From Stromatinia cepivora (Eukaryota; Ascomycota; Leotiomycetes; Helotiales; Sclerotiniaceae), in the NCBI GenBank assembly GCA_014898415.1, contig RCTD01000019.1:124001-188000 (forward strand): a stretch of DNA of 64,000 nt, given 5' to 3'. A model generated the notes under the pieces. It searched no databases and had not been told where the DNA came from. It worked only from the letters and a program-made list of their open reading frames with translations. This document shows, one piece after another, positions 60,756-64,000 of the stretch. The position numbers and the translations under genes are program-made. Each line of letters begins with the position of its first letter. The stretch's first letter is position 1.

Positions 60756-63523
60756 ATGGCTACCGGTACCCTAGCCTGGGATCCTTTTGTTGGAGAGCAC
60801 GTAGATGCCGATGCTAACTCTGATGCGGCAGCCGACGAAAGCCTCCCAACCTTTTACATTGGACACCATGAGTCGAAGCGACCTTTACCTGTCACAGCTT
60901 TTGTTCTGCAACAGGCTGGAGATGTTGGAGTATGTGGTCCTTCGCGCTGTTGAGACCCTTGCTAATAATTCTCTGTCCTAGTATGACATGCTCACAAGCC
61001 CTATTACAAGTCCTCATTTCCACTCTAGAGTCCTCACATTGATCTCGAATCACCTCGCGGAAATCTCAGCGATTGATTCAAGCGATGCGCCAAATAAAGC
61101 TACCCCTCCAGCTCCCATCATTCCACCACTCAATCCTGTCGATACACCATTAACCCCCTCCGACACAGTCTCGCAGCTCATCGCATATTCTAGTCCTTGG
61201 ATAGATCTATGCTCACCCGATCCGCTAATCGCAAACATTTCTCGTCAGGTTTTGAATATCGAAATTGCATATGCGTCCTTCTGCGGAGTGGGCAATGTTA
61301 TTATACCAGGTCCGAGAACATACAATGGTGGATCAGGAGACAACAGTGGACTGGCTCAATATGCTCGTGCTATTCAGGAGGCCCTCGCAATTGCAAGCTA
61401 TATCAACATTGCTATTCATATTCCTATGTATGGGACCGAAGATCAAAAAGAGATGACAGGTGATCTTTTGCCATTCTCCAGATACCAAGGAACAGCAGAT
61501 GCCTCAAAAGGCGAAAGAGAAATTGATTTGTATGAGAATTGGGATGTTTGGAATTTGATCCGGGATGTATGTAAATACAATTCCAGACTTTCAGTAGGTA
61601 GGTCAATGAATATATATTTTATTTCTCCAGAATCTTCTCATTTCTAGCCTTATATTTGTATCCGTGAAGTTTAAAAAGGCCCTAGCGAGAATTGCAAACC
61701 TTCAAAGCATCAATTCATTACATCTGGACGTACTACTTCTTCCCACAGACCGAATGTCTCTGAGAATGGACACATGCTAACCCAGATTCTACAGCATTGG
61801 CACTTCCCCGTCAACTTCCCATTGATTCAGTTCAATCTCGTTGGTTTGCCGAGCCCCTGAAATTATTGACTTTCACTCAATCGACATTTTTGAAGAACAA
61901 GGGTGGACATCCAGTTTTGGGCAAGGCTCACCAGAATTTGGTCACCCGATATATGAAGCTTAAGAACGCTCCGTGGCTATTATTATGTGATGTGGGTCCG
62001 ATCCCCGGTTTAGATGACCCAAGTCAGCAAATCTCAGTGGCAGATGGTTATGCATCACCAAGTATTGTTCAAGATGCACCTTCTCCAACCCCAGCCGAAG
62101 CAGAGCAAGCTAGAAGGAATAGCACCAAATCACAAACAAAATCAAAGGATGTTGAAGCTCACTTGGTGTATTTGAGATATCTCCAGAGAAACCAACCAGA
62201 GCGAACTCCTATTGAGAAGTTCGGTTCAGGCTATCAGGATTACTTACAAGCTCCGCTTCAACCATTAACTGACAATCTTGAATCTGTTACATATGAGGTG
62301 TTTGAGAAAGATCCCGTCAAATATGATTGGTACGAACGAGCTATAGAACGAGCACTTTCAGATTGGGCTGTACAAGAAAAGCCTACATCGAGTCTTAGCG
62401 GTGCTGTTGTTATAGCAGTAGCTGGGTCTGGACGCGGACCTTTAGTTTCTCGAGCTCTAAAGGCAAGTCAAACGACTGGTGTCCCTGTTGAGGTATGGGC
62501 AGTAGAAAAGAACCCAAATGCTTATGTTCTCCTCCAACGACATAACGAAAACAAATGGAACGGGGTAGTCAATGTTGTGAAGACCGACATGCGCGCATGG
62601 AAAGGACCATTAAGAAATGCAGCTGGACCTATAGGTCAAGCCGTAACAACCTCTACAACGACTCCAACAACGACCTATGGTAAAGTCGATATACTCGTTT
62701 CCGAACTCCTTGGTTCTTTCGCGGATAACGAATTATCACCCGAATGTATCGATGGAGTTCAACACGTATTAGCACCCGAATTCGGCATTTCGATACCCGC
62801 CTCCTACACCGCACATCTTACCCCAATCCTCGCACCTCGTCTCCACGCCGATATCTCCAATCGATTCTCATCAGATGAATCCGCTTCAAATACTCCCTAC
62901 GTAGTAATGTTCCACGCGATCGATTTCCTCGCCGCCTCCGTCCCCGGGCATCCTCAAATCCAACAAGCATGGGAATTCTCGCATCCCTTACCCGTAAACA
63001 CATTACACATCGCTGAAGCCCGTCGAGGCGGTGGTGTTAGTGGAGGAGGAGGTGGAAGTATGTCTGGTGGCGATGGTGCCAATGAACATAATACCCGTTA
63101 CGCACGTCTTAAATTCGTTTGTAAAGATCGGGGTGTGGTGAATGGACTAGCGGGATATTTCGAAGCGGTGCTATATGAGGGTGGTGGAAATCCGGAGAAT
63201 AAAGTCGAATTGAGTACGCGTCCGGATACGATTGATGCGAAGAGTAAAGATATGATTTCGTGGTTCCCGATTTTCTTTCCTTTGAAGGTATGGATTTTTC
63301 CCTCTTAAGCTTCTATGGCTATGATTGATTAACGTATAAATAGTCACCTCTCTACATCCCAGATGATAGCGAGCTGGAAGTCAGTATGTGGAGACAAACT
63401 GATGATAGGAAAGTATGGTATGAGTGGCTTGTTGAGGCTTTCGTCATGGTGGGACCTAATAAGCGCTTGAGATTGGGTATGAGTGAGGTCGGTAGCAGTC
63501 GACAGATTGGCTGTCTTATGTAG
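60756..63523 (+). CDS. protein arginine N-methyltransferase 5 (PRMT5/Skb1/Hsl7 type)
   Basis: Four exons: 60756-60929, 60982-61597, 61795-63287 and 63344-63523 (2463 nt, 820 residues; all phases close). PRMT5 makes symmetric dimethylarginine on histones and splicing proteins, in nucleus and cytoplasm. The N-terminal half is the TIM-barrel-like part (PWIDLCSPDPLIANISRQVL; YENWDVWNLIRDVC). The catalytic part has the AdoMet motif VAVAGSGRGPLVSRAL (about residue 464), the post-I acidic site EVWAVEKNPNAY and the double-E loop SELLGSFADNELSPE. The C-terminal beta-barrel runs from DGVQHVL to the end (WYEWLVEA.. to SSRQIGCLM). A Gly-rich insertion (about residue 670, GGGVSGGGGGSMSGG) and a low-complexity insert after DDPSQQIS are loop expansions common in fungi. 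The second intron is unusually long for this window (197 nt). Looks fully functional. Confidence 0.95.
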
Positions 63524-64000
63524 ATGATTTCTTGTATGAAAAATGCATATTCACCAATCAAATCGATCATTGCAAGAAGAGAACGATGCCCTAGGTACCT
63601 GATGTACTTCAAGAACATCACATGTAAAATCAGTTTTTGAAGAAAAAACCATGTACCGTGACTTTTTTGTAGCTTGTAACCAGAAGCTTGCCTTCATTTG
63701 CTTGACCAACGCCGTCTGTGAATATGTCATTGTAGGTATAGGTAATTTTCTCCTCTCCTGCCGTTCCTGCCCAACGGAAGTGAGATATTCCCGCACTCTG
63801 CCGTCCTATCTGCCATGCAATGATCCTTGAAATCCATCCATATTGTCTCCCCATCCTAGGTATCTATCAAATTTCCCTCCAGACCTTTCTTGCTTTGCCT
63901 ATCCTCTCAATTTCTTCATATTTCCACATCCATCTGTCTATTGGCTCATCGGCAGTTCAATACGCTAATTCATCCTTCCATCTTCGTGTCATCCTCTTCT
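63524..64000. other. downstream of PRMT5; no gene seen
   Basis: No convincing reading frame on either strand. The right edge is pyrimidine-rich. It may be the promoter of a gene beyond the window. Confidence 0.4.

Noticed and set aside
61050..61606. Minus-strand frames across the PRMT5 gene
   Set aside because: Shadows of a clear coding exon on the other strand.

Overview
The window looks like a chromosome piece of a filamentous ascomycete, most likely a leotiomycete (Helotiales/Sclerotiniaceae-like). This is inferred from short introns (about 45-160 nt, GTAnGT donors, CTRAC-like branch sites), a lone Neurospora-type 5S rRNA gene, 2EXR-domain paralogs, GH12 and GH72 genes, and a gene-poor AT-rich block that looks damaged by repeat-induced point mutation (RIP). 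No species was identified.

Region 1 (0.5-10.1 kb): an adenylate-forming enzyme with one frameshift (minus), an intact rhodopsin-like seven-helix membrane protein (plus), a phenylalanine ammonia-lyase (PAL/HAL) relic that has lost its MIO glycine and other parts (minus), and a large C-terminally membrane-anchored hypothetical gene (minus). Together the adenylating enzyme and the ammonia-lyase suggest a dying arylpropanoid-type metabolic locus.

Region 2 (10.1-29.5 kb): a broken multi-exon minus-strand gene (11-14 kb), a long stretch with no supportable gene (14.1-19.6 kb, with one strong hairpin), a local family of three 2EXR-domain genes (19.7-26.1 kb; one intact, one with an in-frame stop, one ruined), and an intact secreted GH12 endoglucanase with a short CBM1-like tail (27.5-28.6 kb).

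Region 3 (29.5-48.1 kb): an AT-rich retroelement nest. A Ty1/copia-like element (LTRs 30942-31250 and 45489-45799) is interrupted by a Ty3/gypsy-like element (33264-39796, 149-bp LTRs, 5-bp target duplication ATTCT). A third, inverted copy of the outer LTR sits at 29542-29850. The 5-bp flanks of the three LTR copies fit an inversion of the 1.1 kb between two LTRs. All retroelement reading frames are heavily broken.

Region 4 (48.1-64.0 kb): a ~1 kb stretch almost without G on the plus strand, a 9-bp minisatellite, an intact GPI-anchored GH72 glucanosyltransferase (minus), a field of small inverted-repeat elements including a hAT-like MITE with 8-bp target duplication, a GMC-oxidoreductase relic, a 5S rRNA gene, and a complete PRMT5 arginine methyltransferase gene. 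The two intact secreted or wall-acting genes (GH12 and GH72) flank the AT-rich block on either side.

Intron and exon borders were set by eye from splice consensus and reading-frame continuity. Where the phases did not close, the entry says so.
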